Assembly: GCA_020635115.1 (NCBI GenBank)
Contig: JACKAK010000009.1
Span: 124,001 to 188,000, forward strand
Reading direction: 5' to 3'
Length of the DNA: 64,000 nucleotides
Origin: Halobacteriovoraceae bacterium
GTDB lineage: Bacteria > Bdellovibrionota > Bacteriovoracia > Bacteriovoracales > Bacteriovoracaceae
This document shows, piece by piece, positions 35,171 to 44,879 of the stretch; the first letter of the stretch is position 1, and each line of letters begins with the position of its first letter. The notes beneath the pieces are model-generated. The model was not told where the DNA came from and searched no databases. It saw only the letters and a program-made list of their open reading frames with translations. The position numbers and the translations under genes were made by a program.

Positions 35171-36093
35171 AAAATTATTTAAATCATTTTACCATCTTTA
35201 TTATTTTACTAACCTCATGTTCAATGCCCAAAGTTAAACAAAGAGGTATTGGTGGATTACCCCCTCAGGAAGCAGTTAATGAAACTTTTAGTGGTGTAAA
35301 AAAGAAAGTTTCCATTTTACCTTTCTTCAACGAGGCCCCTTATGGTGGAGATGATTTGGCGTTAACTGCAAGCAGTGAACTGCAAAATGAACTTTTTAGA
35401 ACAGGAGAGTTCATTTTTGACCCTGTTGATCAAAACATGTTTGGAACTTCCAAAGAAATATATTCAGGTGGGGGAGTTAAGCTGGTTCAACTCTCGCGTA
35501 GGGCCAAGGTAGCAGGTATTAACTTTGTCATCTACGGAAGAATAATTGAGGCCAGAGTCAGAGAAAAAACCGATGAAATTGGACTTGTAAGAAAAACTAA
35601 ATCATACTCAGAGTCACAAGTGGAAATACGTATTTTTGATGTCAACAGTAATAAAGAAATATACACGGATGTATTGAGAGGTTTAGCTGACGAATCTTCT
35701 TATAAGTTTTTTAAAACAGCACGCGAAGATCAACTTCTTAATCGCAGAAATCTAATGAGATATTCAGTGAGAATCGCAGTTAGAAGATCCATTCCAAAAC
35801 TTTTATCTCTTTCAAAAAAACTAGAATGGATAGGAAGAGTGGCCAAAATTGTCGGCAACAAGATTTATATTAATGCTGGTAGAAAAAGTGGAATTCAAGT
35901 TTCTGATATTTTAAAAGTCATTACCGAAGGACAGGATATTTTTGATCCAGAAACAGGTGCATTAATTGGAGTTTCACGTGGTGAAATTAAAGGAACCGTC
36001 GAAGTTATAGATTATGTGGGGATTGATGGCGCAGTTGCTATTTTACATTCGGGAGGATCTGTATTAGAAGGTGACTACGTCATGTTATACTAA
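35167..36093 (+). CDS. CsgG/FlgT-like lipoprotein
   Basis: A 308-residue lipoprotein with lipobox LLTSC (C18). Residues 45-190 resemble the CsgG-type periplasmic fold: VSILPFFNEAPYGGDDLALTA, a FVIYGRIIEARVRE strand pair, then VEIRIFDVNSNKEI. The C-terminal part has a beta-barrel segment, GRVAKIVGNKIYINAGRKSG.QVSDIL, close to the FlgT C-terminal domain. FlgT supports the flagellar H-ring, while CsgG forms the curli secretion pore; neither operon is visible here. It is coupled to the preceding exported protein by an ATGA overlap, and pyrD follows. Confidence 0.65.
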   Translation: MKNYLNHFTIFIILLTSCSMPKVKQRGIGGLPPQEAVNETFSGVKKKVSILPFFNEAPYGGDDLALTASSELQNELFRTGEFIFDPVDQNMFGTSKEIYSGGGVKLVQLSRRAKVAGINFVIYGRIIEARVREKTDEIGLVRKTKSYSESQVEIRIFDVNSNKEIYTDVLRGLADESSYKFFKTAREDQLLNRRNLMRYSVRIAVRRSIPKLLSLSKKLEWIGRVAKIVGNKIYINAGRKSGIQVSDILKVITEGQDIFDPETGALIGVSRGEIKGTVEVIDYVGIDGAVAILHSGGSVLEGDYVMLY

Positions 36094-36108
36094 TAATTGA
36101 GATCCAAA

Positions 36109-37146
36109 ATGTATTCACTCCTAAAAAAATGTTTGTTTCAAATTGATCCAGAAGTAGCTCATAATTTGATAATTAATTTAATGGGTAAGTTTCCTAAAAC
36201 ATCGGAAGTATTTTGCCAAAATAATATTGGAGAAGACGAAAAGTATAAATGTTTCGGAAAAAATATGTCCTGGCCCTTTCCAATCGGACTGGCCGCTGGA
36301 CTTGATAAAAACTCAAAGGCCGTTTCATTCCTATCAAAACTCTATTTTGGTGCTATTGAAGTTGGTACTGTTACACCCCTTGCACAACCCGGAAACCCTA
36401 TGCCAAGATTATTTCGCTACCCTGATGAGCAAAATCTTAGAAATCAAATGGGTTTTAATAATAACGGAATGGAGGAGATGCGCCAAAATATTCTTGGACA
36501 AAATAGGAATAACAAAGCTTTAGGAATCAATCTTGGAAAGAATAAGGTGACCTCAAGCGAAGAGGCGTGGAGAGATTATCAAAAGTCATACACTTTTCTT
36601 AAAGACCAAGCAGATTATATTGTTGTGAATGTTTCATCACCAAATACTCCGGGACTTAGAGATCTACAAACTTCAAAAGGATTAGAAGATATTTTAAAAT
36701 CAATCGTTGATGTTAGAGAAAAAGACGATCCAGCTTTATTTGTAAAAGTATCTCCTGATTTAAATTTACAAGATCTAGATTCGATAATTGATCTTGTGAA
36801 TGATTTTAATATTCAAGGTCTTATTGCAACTAATACTACGATAATGCCTGAGTATGGAACAGGAGGAATGTCTGGAAAAATCTTATTTCCGAAAAGCAAA
36901 AAAATTCGTTCTCATATTTTAAAACGTATTGAAAATATGAATTTAGATTTAATCGGTGTCGGTGGTTTTTCAAGTTTCGAAGAAATCTATGATTTTTGGA
37001 GAGAGGGTGGGACATTTGTTCAAATTTATTCTAGTTTTATTTTCCAAGGGCCCAAAATATTGAGTGATATCAAAAAAGGAATAGATTCCAAGATTTTAGA
37101 ATATAAAGTGAGTTCATTTCAAGAATTTCTTCAAAAGTTACGATAA
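36109..37146 (+). CDS. pyrD: Dihydroorotate dehydrogenase (quinone), class 2
   Basis: Oxidises dihydroorotate to orotate in pyrimidine synthesis, passing electrons to membrane quinone. From the ATG at 36109 it has 345 residues. The N-terminal helix region SLLKKCLFQIDPEVAHNL is the class 2 membrane-association segment. FMN-barrel motifs include GLAAGLDKN, NRMGFNN-type NQMGFNNNG, VNVSSPNTPGLR (catalytic serine) and IATNTT. The start codon 12 bases upstream is TTG and lacks a better ribosome site. The 3' end overlaps the convergent kinase gene by 9 bases. Confidence 0.95.
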   Translation: MYSLLKKCLFQIDPEVAHNLIINLMGKFPKTSEVFCQNNIGEDEKYKCFGKNMSWPFPIGLAAGLDKNSKAVSFLSKLYFGAIEVGTVTPLAQPGNPMPRLFRYPDEQNLRNQMGFNNNGMEEMRQNILGQNRNNKALGINLGKNKVTSSEEAWRDYQKSYTFLKDQADYIVVNVSSPNTPGLRDLQTSKGLEDILKSIVDVREKDDPALFVKVSPDLNLQDLDSIIDLVNDFNIQGLIATNTTIMPEYGTGGMSGKILFPKSKKIRSHILKRIENMNLDLIGVGGFSSFEEIYDFWREGGTFVQIYSSFIFQGPKILSDIKKGIDSKILEYKVSSFQEFLQKLR

Positions 37147-38316
37147 TTTTTTTGGCATTCTTATTTTAAAAGTTGTATTGAAACCTTCGATTGGTTTAAC
37201 AAGGGACAATTTACTATCAGCACTGTTTAAAATTTCCTTACAAAGACCAAGCCCAATACCTCTTCCTGAACGATTTCCTTTAGTCGTGAAAAAGGAATCA
37301 AATATTTTGTCTTGAATTTTTTCAGGAATTCCGCTACCTGTATCACTAAAGAACATATCAAGAAAATCACCTTCATCATTAAAATGTATTTTTATCAATC
37401 GTTGGGGTTGTTCTTTTGATATTGAATCAATTGAGTTTGCTAGTAAGCTTACAAAAACTTGCAAAAATTCTCCATAATGACATTTTACAGTATATTCTTC
37501 AAACGGAAATATGGCATCAACTGAAATATCTTTGTTCTTAAGAGTACTATCTGACAGTAAAATAGAATCTTCCAATATTGTAGAAATACAATGCTCTTCT
37601 TTATCTAAGTTATCTACTGGTCGAACATATATTTTTACACCCTGAACGATCTGTTTAACCCTACTGATCGTTTTTTCCATACGCATGAGAGTATAAATCG
37701 TTCTATCTTGAGGTTCATTTGTTTTAATAGATCTCTCTAAAGATTTTGTAATATTCATAAGTACTGTGAGTGGATTGTTAACTTGATGAAGAATGTCTGC
37801 AAGCATTTCTCCAAGGCTAGCAAAACGAGACGATTTTGTGATGTAATTCTCTAAGTTTTTTAATTTAGTTGTATCAAAACTTATAACTAAAATTTTGTTT
37901 TGCTCAGAATATTTTACTCCAACAAGCCAAAATTTTCTTAATTCTCCTCTTATTTCAATATCAGCTTCTTCAGAAAGTTGGACATCCTCAGAATCTAGTA
38001 CCTCTTGAACAAACCTTTTGAAATTTCCGTTTTGAGTGTAAAAACCAACTTCTTTCCCGATGAAATCTTCAGGCTTCATATCAACAATATCAGCAAGTGT
38101 TTTATTTACACCTAGATATTTCATATCAGTACTAATCCATGAAATAGTACAGGGAGTATGATCCAAAATCGTATTTAATTTCTCAACTTGTTCAGTCGCA
38201 CTTGCGTAGGAATCATAAAGTTTTTTTAAGCTCTCTTTTGTTAAATCTGAACGAAGATTACCTTCTTTGTCCAATAGTCCAAAAGATTTCAGAAAATCGT
38301 TTAAAGATTGATTCAT
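37138..38316 (-). CDS. Cytoplasmic PAS-domain sensor histidine kinase
   Basis: A 392-residue kinase without membrane helices. An N-terminal coiled region is followed by a PAS domain (about 45-150, ISTDMKYLGVNKTLADIV). The phospho-accepting histidine is in ILHQVNNPLTVLM (H177), the NtrB-like form with Q-V-N after His. The HATPase domain has the N box LANSIDSI, G1 DTGSGIPE and G2 GRGIGLGLC. No response regulator gene is adjacent, so it is an orphan kinase in this window. It is preceded by a 153-base spacer before the VWA-like gene. Confidence 0.85.
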   Translation of the reverse strand: MNQSLNDFLKSFGLLDKEGNLRSDLTKESLKKLYDSYASATEQVEKLNTILDHTPCTISWISTDMKYLGVNKTLADIVDMKPEDFIGKEVGFYTQNGNFKRFVQEVLDSEDVQLSEEADIEIRGELRKFWLVGVKYSEQNKILVISFDTTKLKNLENYITKSSRFASLGEMLADILHQVNNPLTVLMNITKSLERSIKTNEPQDRTIYTLMRMEKTISRVKQIVQGVKIYVRPVDNLDKEEHCISTILEDSILLSDSTLKNKDISVDAIFPFEEYTVKCHYGEFLQVFVSLLANSIDSISKEQPQRLIKIHFNDEGDFLDMFFSDTGSGIPEKIQDKIFDSFFTTKGNRSGRGIGLGLCKEILNSADSKLSLVKPIEGFNTTFKIRMPKKLS

Positions 38317-38469
38317 ATTTTACCATCCTATCAATATATTTTAGCGGCCTTGGGAGTGAGTGACTCGAGGAATTTTTTTCTATAAATATTTAAATTTTAT
38401 GGTCAATTAACTAATTGAAAATTTTCATGTGATTCTTTTAATAAACCGAATATCTCGGATATACATGCT

Positions 38470-39177
38470 TTAAAAAAAATAATACTCAATGATTTTTTTT
38501 AATTTTTCTCTCAATATTCTATGAACGGCAACTATCTTTATATTTGATTGAATTTTTTCAGCAAACGAATATTTTTTTGAATGAGATATGTAATTAAAAT
38601 GATCGTGTTTACTTCTTAGAGCAATTGATAAATTTAAAAAACGAGAAGTATCATCTTTTCTATGAGAATCTTGAATTTGGATAAAAAAGGCGGCGTCCGA
38701 CAGTTTTATGGCATTATCAAAGTTTCGAAGCAAAGTCTTGGAGTTTAAGTCTTTAAATTGTCCAAGTACAAAAACTATTTTACCTTCTGTTTTATTCGAT
38801 TCATATAATATTTTTTTTAAATCGTTCATAGATTTTTTGTAATTTGGAAAACCTTCAGCTACAGCATTCGTATATGAATTTCGATTAACTTCCATCAATC
38901 CATCAGAATTAAATGTATAAAATGAAATATTGAAAGCATTGAATCGAGATAAAAGTGTATTTTCTAATTCGCGTGAGATTTTCTTGGCCTCTTCTATCGC
39001 CAAGCCCATATCAATAGAATTATCAAGTATGAAATACAATCTTAAATTGTCAAAATCTTTGGTATTTAATCTAAAAAAATTTGAACATCCTTCAAAATGA
39101 GAAGGAAAAACTGGAAAATTTCCCGCAAAGATGCAAAAATTTGGAAAAAAAATAAATGTTAAAAGCAATAGTTTCAT
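38470..39177 (-). CDS. Exported VWA-like protein, function unknown
   Basis: A 235-residue protein with a signal peptide (about 1-19). The sequence LRLYFILDNSIDMG (45-58) followed by a long helix recalls the first strand and MIDAS loop (DxSxS) of von Willebrand A domains, but the motif is imperfect (DNSID). Later strands ISFYTFNSD and KIVFVLGQF fit the alternating Rossmann-like order. The C-terminal 60 residues are basic. It abuts queC with no gap (39177/39178), so cotranscription is likely. The VWA assignment is tentative. Confidence 0.45.
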   Translation of the reverse strand: MKLLLLTFIFFPNFCIFAGNFPVFPSHFEGCSNFFRLNTKDFDNLRLYFILDNSIDMGLAIEEAKKISRELENTLLSRFNAFNISFYTFNSDGLMEVNRNSYTNAVAEGFPNYKKSMNDLKKILYESNKTEGKIVFVLGQFKDLNSKTLLRNFDNAIKLSDAAFFIQIQDSHRKDDTSRFLNLSIALRSKHDHFNYISHSKKYSFAEKIQSNIKIVAVHRILREKLKKIIEYYFF

Positions 39178-39873
39178 TTAGGTATAGTTGGGTCTTTTTT
39201 CGTATGGAATTGGGTCTTCCAAATTCGCCCTTTGAAAACCACGTAATCTCAATGCACAAGAATCACAAACTCCACACGCCTTCTCCTCTCGAGCATAGCA
39301 AGACCAACTTTTTTCCAAAGGTGCTTTAAGCTCAATGGCCTTCTTGACGATTTCTTCTTTTTTTAGCTCAATTACCGGAGTTATGATGCTTATATCTCCA
39401 TTTTTTGTACCTTCTTTTATGAGCTTATTATACGCCTTGAAATAACTTGGTCTACAATCAGGATATCCAGAGGAGTCTTCATCAACTGCTCCAATATAAA
39501 TCTTTTTCGCACCAATAACTTCTGCCCATGAGACGGCCATGGCCATAATATGAGTATTTCTAAAGGGAACATAACTATCAGGTATCTCTTTTGAGTCCCC
39601 TTTAAAATTTTTAACCTCAATTTTGTCATCAGTTAAAGAACTCCCTCCAATTTGTTTTAAGAATGTAATATCAATCACTTTTCTTAATTCTTTTGGAACG
39701 CCATAATGATCTGCAATTGAATGAAAACAATGAAGCTCTTTTTTCTCAGTGTTCTGCCCATAATTTAAATGTAAAAAAGCGAGACGACGGTGATTTTCAT
39801 TTGCAATAGCTGCACTAACCAATGAATCCATGCCTCCACTCACAAGAACAATTGCGAGATCTTCTGACTTCAT
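39178..39873 (-). CDS. queC: 7-cyano-7-deazaguanine synthase
   Basis: Converts carboxy-deazaguanine to preQ0 in queuosine tRNA modification, using ATP and ammonia. The 231-residue protein opens with the PP-loop VLVSGGMDSLVSAA. The zinc ligands are in CYAREEKACGVCDSCALR near the C-terminus (four cysteines). The middle motif VPFRNTHIMAMA is typical. It is on the minus strand between the phosphohexomutase (1-base gap) and the VWA-like gene. No other queuosine genes are in the window. Confidence 0.95.
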   Translation of the reverse strand: MKSEDLAIVLVSGGMDSLVSAAIANENHRRLAFLHLNYGQNTEKKELHCFHSIADHYGVPKELRKVIDITFLKQIGGSSLTDDKIEVKNFKGDSKEIPDSYVPFRNTHIMAMAVSWAEVIGAKKIYIGAVDEDSSGYPDCRPSYFKAYNKLIKEGTKNGDISIITPVIELKKEEIVKKAIELKAPLEKSWSCYAREEKACGVCDSCALRLRGFQRANLEDPIPYEKRPNYT

Positions 39874-39874
39874 C

Positions 39875-41635
39875 CTATAACTCCTTCACCGTATCTTTCA
39901 AATAAGCTAGAAACTTATCTATCTTTTGATTGGTTCGTTTCTTTTTCTCTTCTAGTTTTCCCACCTTATCCTGAAATAAAAGGTAAAACTTTATTTTTGG
40001 CTCTGTACCCGAAGGCCTTAGAAAAAGTTTGTCACCAGAAGTAAATGTAAAACCTAATACATTACTTTTAGGTAAATCTAAACTCTCGCTTTTTGAATTT
40101 GTAAAATTTATTGATTTTTGTTGCTGATAATCTGACAATTTTGAAATCTTATCTCCACAAATTTCATTTGATTTAAACGTTCTAAAATATTCCATGATCC
40201 TTTGGATTTTCTCCGCACCTTCCTTACCCAAATAATCTAAAGTAAGTAGTTTTTCTGATGAAAATCCATACTCTTCATAAATTTTATCAAGTCCTTGCAA
40301 AAGATTCAGATTTTGTCTCTTATACCATAAAGCAATCTCGGCCATTAAAGCGAGGGAGCTCACCCCATCCTTATCTCTCACATTATTGTGATTTAGATAA
40401 CCAAATGACTCTTCAGTCCCAAATAAGAAGTTTTTTTCTGGATTTGTTTTTTCTATTTCATTCATTTTTCCACAAATCCACTTAAAGCCAGTGAGTGTAT
40501 TATAGACTTCTACTCCAAATTTTTGAGCTATCGTTGTTTGCAATTCTGAAGTAACAATAGTTTTAACATAGTACGGATTCAAGGGCAGTCTATTTTGTTC
40601 TTTGAGATTAGTAAGAATATAGTGAATCATTAAAATACCTATCTGATTACCATTTAAATATATGACTTCACCATCATTTCTAAAAGCAACACCTAATCTG
40701 TCGGTGTCTGGATCAGATCCCATCACAATATCAGCATCAATTTCTTTCATCTTTTTTACTGCAAGCTCTAATGCTTCGGGGTTTTCTGGATTAGGACTTT
40801 TTACGGTTGGAAAACTTCCATCTGGTAATGACTGCTCTTCTACTATATGAAGGTTCGAAAAACCTAAATCTTCAAGTATTCTTTTACAAGGAATGAGTCC
40901 TGTTCCATGAATGGGAGTATAAACGATCTTTAATTGTGGCCCAAATTCTTGACACAGTTGTGGATTCACGTGCCACTTTTCTAAGGACGCAAAATATACG
41001 TCTTCAACAGCTTCTCCTACCCAAATGATGCTTTTTTCTGTCACACCTTCATTAAAATCTTTAAATGAAATTTCTGAATAATCCTGAATTTTATTAAATT
41101 CATCAATAATGTATTTGTCATAAGGAGGTGTGACTTGAGCACCATCCGACCAAAATGCTTTAAAACCATTATATTCTGGTGGGTTATGGCTGGCCGTGAT
41201 CATGATGCCGGCCTTTGAATTGTGGTGACGAACAGAAAATGATAAAAGAGCAACCGGATTCATCCTTTCAAATATATATGACACAATTCCATTACCTGAA
41301 AGTACGCTACAAACTTCCTTTGCAAACTCGAATGAGTAATTTCTAGAATCGTAAGAAATGGCCACTGAGTTTACTTCACTTGGAAAGGTTCTTTTAATTA
41401 CATTTGCCATTGCTTGGGTCGCCTTGCGAACATTGTATTTATTCATTCTGTTAAGGCCCATACCTAAAATACTTCTGAGCCCACCCGTTCCAAATTCTAA
41501 TTGCTTATAAAATCTTTCTTCAATTTCTTTATCATCCTTAAGGTCGATGAGCTTTTGTATCTCGGCCTTATCTTCTTCACTAATAATGGAGGAATTCACC
41601 CAAAGATGAGCTAAATCATAGGCATTTTTATTCAT
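39875..41635 (-). CDS. Phosphohexomutase (phosphoglucomutase/phosphomannomutase, PgcA type)
   Basis: Interconverts hexose 1- and 6-phosphates. The start at ATG 41635 has AAGGAG upstream; an in-frame codon at 41701 lacks one and adds a non-conserved stretch. The protein has 586 residues, the long PGM2-like size. Motifs are the active serine loop TASHNPPEYNGFKA, the metal loop GSDPDTDRLGVA, the sugar loop GTEESFGYL and the phosphate loop RPSGTEPKIKFYL. It may supply mannose 1-phosphate to ManC at the window start or glucose 1-phosphate; sequence alone does not decide. The ferredoxin gene is divergent, 113 bases away. Confidence 0.88.
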   Translation of the reverse strand: MNKNAYDLAHLWVNSSIISEEDKAEIQKLIDLKDDKEIEERFYKQLEFGTGGLRSILGMGLNRMNKYNVRKATQAMANVIKRTFPSEVNSVAISYDSRNYSFEFAKEVCSVLSGNGIVSYIFERMNPVALLSFSVRHHNSKAGIMITASHNPPEYNGFKAFWSDGAQVTPPYDKYIIDEFNKIQDYSEISFKDFNEGVTEKSIIWVGEAVEDVYFASLEKWHVNPQLCQEFGPQLKIVYTPIHGTGLIPCKRILEDLGFSNLHIVEEQSLPDGSFPTVKSPNPENPEALELAVKKMKEIDADIVMGSDPDTDRLGVAFRNDGEVIYLNGNQIGILMIHYILTNLKEQNRLPLNPYYVKTIVTSELQTTIAQKFGVEVYNTLTGFKWICGKMNEIEKTNPEKNFLFGTEESFGYLNHNNVRDKDGVSSLALMAEIALWYKRQNLNLLQGLDKIYEEYGFSSEKLLTLDYLGKEGAEKIQRIMEYFRTFKSNEICGDKISKLSDYQQQKSINFTNSKSESLDLPKSNVLGFTFTSGDKLFLRPSGTEPKIKFYLLFQDKVGKLEEKKKRTNQKIDKFLAYLKDTVKEL

Positions 41636-41748
41636 TTGTTTTCTCCTTAACACTCCAAAAAAATAGAATGGCAATGTCTCAAAAATGTAAAAAAATGGCA
41701 AATACCATGCTATTATGTCGGTACAAAAAGGTTTTAGAAGGAGAATTT

Positions 41749-41997
41749 ATGGCCAATAAGGATATGAAACATTCTTCAAATGTTGAAGGAAAGTTTTATT
41801 GCACTGATCCAGATGATGAGAATGGAGAAGGATGCATTGCGTGTAATGTTTGTTATACAGGAGCTCCAGATTTTTTTGCTGAAGATGATGATGGAAATGC
41901 TTTTGTTAAAAAGCAGCCTACAACACAGGAAGAAATTGATTTATGCGTTGAGCAAATGGAAGCTTGTCCGGTTGCGTCTATTGGTGATAATGGTTAA
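41749..41997 (+). CDS. Single-cluster [4Fe-4S] ferredoxin
   Basis: An 82-residue acidic electron carrier. The ATG at 41749 has AAGGAG ahead of it. Cluster ligands are CIACNVC (three cysteines at C-x2-C-x2-C) plus a distant cysteine in EACPVAS, which is the single-cluster Fdx pattern. An extra cysteine at FYC near residue 16 might form a disulfide. It is divergent from the phosphohexomutase, and its stop shares TTAA with the convergent gene at 41994. The redox partner is unknown. Confidence 0.88.
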   Translation: MANKDMKHSSNVEGKFYCTDPDDENGEGCIACNVCYTGAPDFFAEDDDGNAFVKKQPTTQEEIDLCVEQMEACPVASIGDNG

Positions 41998-43259
41998 AAA
42001 TTATCTTCGAACCATTCTTGACAACGCTTAAGGGGGGATGTGATTTTCCCCTTAAGCTCGGATAGTGTCATCCCTTTTTGCTTAGATTTTTCAAAATATC
42101 TGAAATCACCGTTTTCATTAAGATATTGTAACACATTTGTTCTAAGGCCGTGCATTTCACTTTTCAAAGCATTCGAAACTTCTGACTTACCAAGATAATT
42201 TTCTCTAGGATCAGTCATCTTCAAAATTGCAGAAGCTAATAAATTATCAAGACCACTCATTTGTGAGTAGATCTTCATTGTTCTTTTGGATTTTAGACTA
42301 CTAAGAATATAATTCACAAATTCTTCGGTAGGATAAATGGATAAGAAGAGAAAAATGTTTTGGAACCTTAGCTTTTGTTGAGGGTTTTTTTTGATAAAAG
42401 TGGTTTGGTTTTCAAATTGCTTAATATACTTAAATAGTCTTTTTAAGATCAACTTTTTTTGCTCTTCACTATTTATTAAAAGCGGTTTTTCCTTAAGAAT
42501 GTAATTTTCAATTTTAACAAGTGCCTCTCTAAGATATTCGTGTCCTAAACGAGAAGTGCTTTCAGGTCCTAGCAATGACATTGTTATGAAATAATCACTT
42601 AGAAGTTCAGAAGAATTAGACTTTGAATTCTCATAGAGAATTATTTGTTCAAAGACATGGGATGATTTATTGTTGAGATAAAGAAATTCCTGATGAACTT
42701 CTCTACCAATGCTCAGCATGTTGTCTATGGCCCAAATAAAACCTCTTTTTTTGTCATACTGTGCTACACTCATATGAGCATTGAAATATTTCATTAATCT
42801 AATTAAGTCACTGATTTCAAAATCAAATTGATTATCTCGACGCCGTAAGTATTCCTTATATTTTTCAAATTTTGTGGAACTTCTTTGCGAATGACGAAGT
42901 TGTTTTCTTATATTGTGAATAAGATGTAGTTGTGCGTTGTTAATAACGCTCTGTTCTTGCTGAGTGATTAAATCAATATAGGGTGGTTGAAGTAGTTTGT
43001 GATACCTAGAAATTATTTTTTTTAAGTACTTTGTTTGAGCAGAATTATCACTTTTTAAAATTTCTTGAATTGAACTCTGATCAATTCCTATCGCATGAGT
43101 GATGTAAACAACATCTGGAAAATTACGTGCCTTGGCCATCTGTGGGGCCAATTCAATTAGTGCTTTTGTTTTACTGTCTATACTCGTTTCACTGGAGTAA
43201 GCTGAAAAACTTAAATAAAATATTTTAAAACTTAGGATAATTACTCTTAACATTTTCAT
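41994..43259 (-). CDS. Exported helical protein of unknown family
   Basis: A 421-residue protein with a signal peptide (about 1-20, LSFKIFYLSFSAYSS). The mature part is almost wholly helical and basic, with repeated motifs of alternating Leu and charged residues (RYHKLLQPPYIDLITQQEQ, KRLFKYIKQFENQ), suggesting a superhelical repeat protein. I see no catalytic motif. It stands alone, with 3' overlap with the ferredoxin gene and a 170-base spacer to the divergent antiporter. Confidence 0.5.
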   Translation of the reverse strand: MKMLRVIILSFKIFYLSFSAYSSETSIDSKTKALIELAPQMAKARNFPDVVYITHAIGIDQSSIQEILKSDNSAQTKYLKKIISRYHKLLQPPYIDLITQQEQSVINNAQLHLIHNIRKQLRHSQRSSTKFEKYKEYLRRRDNQFDFEISDLIRLMKYFNAHMSVAQYDKKRGFIWAIDNMLSIGREVHQEFLYLNNKSSHVFEQIILYENSKSNSSELLSDYFITMSLLGPESTSRLGHEYLREALVKIENYILKEKPLLINSEEQKKLILKRLFKYIKQFENQTTFIKKNPQQKLRFQNIFLFLSIYPTEEFVNYILSSLKSKRTMKIYSQMSGLDNLLASAILKMTDPRENYLGKSEVSNALKSEMHGLRTNVLQYLNENGDFRYFEKSKQKGMTLSELKGKITSPLKRCQEWFEDNF

Positions 43260-43309
43260 CCAATCCTTATAGATAAAATATTAAAATCTTAAAAGAGGCA
43301 AAGTAAAAT

Positions 43310-43334
43310 ATTCAGATATATTTCTGAATTTTTA
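43310..43334. promoter_or_regulatory. Inverted repeat in the spacer of two divergent genes
   Basis: ATTCAGA-TATATT-TCTGAAT followed by a T-run. Between divergent genes it cannot end either gene. It could be an operator, or an attenuator in the antiporter leader. Confidence 0.3.
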
Positions 43335-43429
43335 GTGTTTAAGTTACTTTTAATATTGAAAAATTGTTTACGTGTCGGTCCATGTTTGGGACAATACCAA
43401 CAAAGAATAACTTTAAAAGAGGTTTATCA

Positions 43430-44785
43430 ATGCATTCAGAAACAGCAGCAGCTGTTGTAAAAACAGCAGCAGTGGCGCCTACTACGATCCAAATCTTGGC
43501 GACTGTAATTTTCGCTCTCGCTCTCATTCACACATTCGTCGCAAAGAAATTTGAAAACATGGCGCACCATTATCCTGTAGGTTCAATGGGAGAAAATCTT
43601 TTTCACTTTCTTGGAGAAGTTGAAGTTGTTTTCGGACTTTGGTCCTCAATCTTTCTTTTGGGTTATTCGATTTTGGAAGGATTTGCAGTATGGGATACCG
43701 AACATCATCACGTGATTGGAGGGGCCCTTCATTATTTAGACTCAACTGACTTTACTGAACCAGCTTTTGTTTTTGTCATTATGTGTGTAGCAGGAACTAG
43801 ACCAATTATTATCACTGCAGAAAAGTGTATTATGTTATTTTCAAAATTAATACCTCTACCAAGCAAAATGGCCTTTTATGTATCTACCCTTGTATTAGGT
43901 CCATTACTTGGCTCTTTCATTACAGAACCTGCTGCGATGACAGTTACGGCCCTCATTTTACTTGATTACTTTTATTCTTCAGATATTTCACAAAAATTTA
44001 AATATGCGACTTTGGGTTTACTCTTTGTGAACGTGTCAATCGGTGGAACTCTGACTCACTTTGCAGCACCTCCAGTTCTGATGGTTGCAGGCGCATGGAA
44101 ATGGGGAACAATGCATATGCTGGCCTTTTTTGGTTACAAAGCGGCCTTTGCTGTTATTATGGGGACCCTTATTGTCGCATTTTATTTCAAAGATGAGCTT
44201 AGAGGTAATTTAGAAGTTAAGCAAAAACATGAAAATTATATGGTTCCTTCTTGGTGGATCATTTTAATCCATTTGGTGTTTCTTGGTTTAGTTGTTATGA
44301 CTGCCCACCATCCGAAGTTTTTTCTTGGATTATTTCTCTTTTTCCTTGGGTTTACTCAAGTCACTCAAGAATATCAGGATCCCATTAAATTAAAAGAATC
44401 TCTACTTGTTGGTTTCTTTCTTTCAGGCTTGGTGACACTTGGTGGGATGCAAAAATGGTGGATACAACCACTGATTGAATCACTCTCAACTGTACCTCTC
44501 TTTTTAGGAACGACAGCACTTACTGCTATTACTGATAATGCCCTTCTTACTTACCTTGGAAGGGTTGCGGGTATTGCATCTGATGCTAAAAAATATTTTC
44601 TTGTTGCTGGTGCTGTTTGTGGTGGAGGTTTAACTGTAATCGCTAACGCTCCAAACCCTGCAGGTTTTGGGATCTTAAAAGGTTCTTTTGGAGAAAGTGG
44701 AATAACTCCTCTTGGTTTGTTAAAGGCCGCTATATTACCAACGATCATTGCCATGCTATGTTTTGGTTTCCTGCCAAATCTATAA
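43430..44785 (+). CDS. Putative Na+/H+ antiporter (PF07399-type)
   Basis: A 451-residue inner-membrane protein with about eleven hydrophobic helices. The ATG at 43430 has GAGGTTT upstream and gives the N-terminus MHSETAAAVV. Typical stretches are SMGENLFHFLGEVEVVFGLW, TEPAFVFVIMCVAGTRPII, FITEPAAMTVTALILLDYF, and the conserved TDNALLTYLGRV and NAPNPAGFGIL near the C-terminus. The family is annotated as putative Na+/H+ antiporter, and ion specificity is not proven. The gene is monocistronic and followed by a strong hairpin. Confidence 0.8.
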   Translation: MHSETAAAVVKTAAVAPTTIQILATVIFALALIHTFVAKKFENMAHHYPVGSMGENLFHFLGEVEVVFGLWSSIFLLGYSILEGFAVWDTEHHHVIGGALHYLDSTDFTEPAFVFVIMCVAGTRPIIITAEKCIMLFSKLIPLPSKMAFYVSTLVLGPLLGSFITEPAAMTVTALILLDYFYSSDISQKFKYATLGLLFVNVSIGGTLTHFAAPPVLMVAGAWKWGTMHMLAFFGYKAAFAVIMGTLIVAFYFKDELRGNLEVKQKHENYMVPSWWIILIHLVFLGLVVMTAHHPKFFLGLFLFFLGFTQVTQEYQDPIKLKESLLVGFFLSGLVTLGGMQKWWIQPLIESLSTVPLFLGTTALTAITDNALLTYLGRVAGIASDAKKYFLVAGAVCGGGLTVIANAPNPAGFGILKGSFGESGITPLGLLKAAILPTIIAMLCFGFLPNL

Positions 44786-44802
44786 AACTAGAATTTGATT
44801 GG

Positions 44803-44842
44803 TTCAAAAGTCTCTTGGTAAATTTAATAAGAGACTTTTGAA
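44803..44842. terminator. 14-base hairpin after the antiporter gene
   Basis: TTCAAAAGTCTCTT and its exact complement, with a 12-base loop, 18 bases after the stop codon. There is no U-run after the stem, so factor-independent termination is uncertain. Confidence 0.5.
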
Positions 44843-44879
44843 ATTGTAGATATTTCTTAATTATATGAGGAGTTTTGCA

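Noticed and set aside
43310..43334. Rho-independent terminator from ATTCAGA/TCTGAAT plus T-run
   Set aside because: It lies upstream of both divergent genes, so it cannot end either; kept only as a candidate regulatory site.
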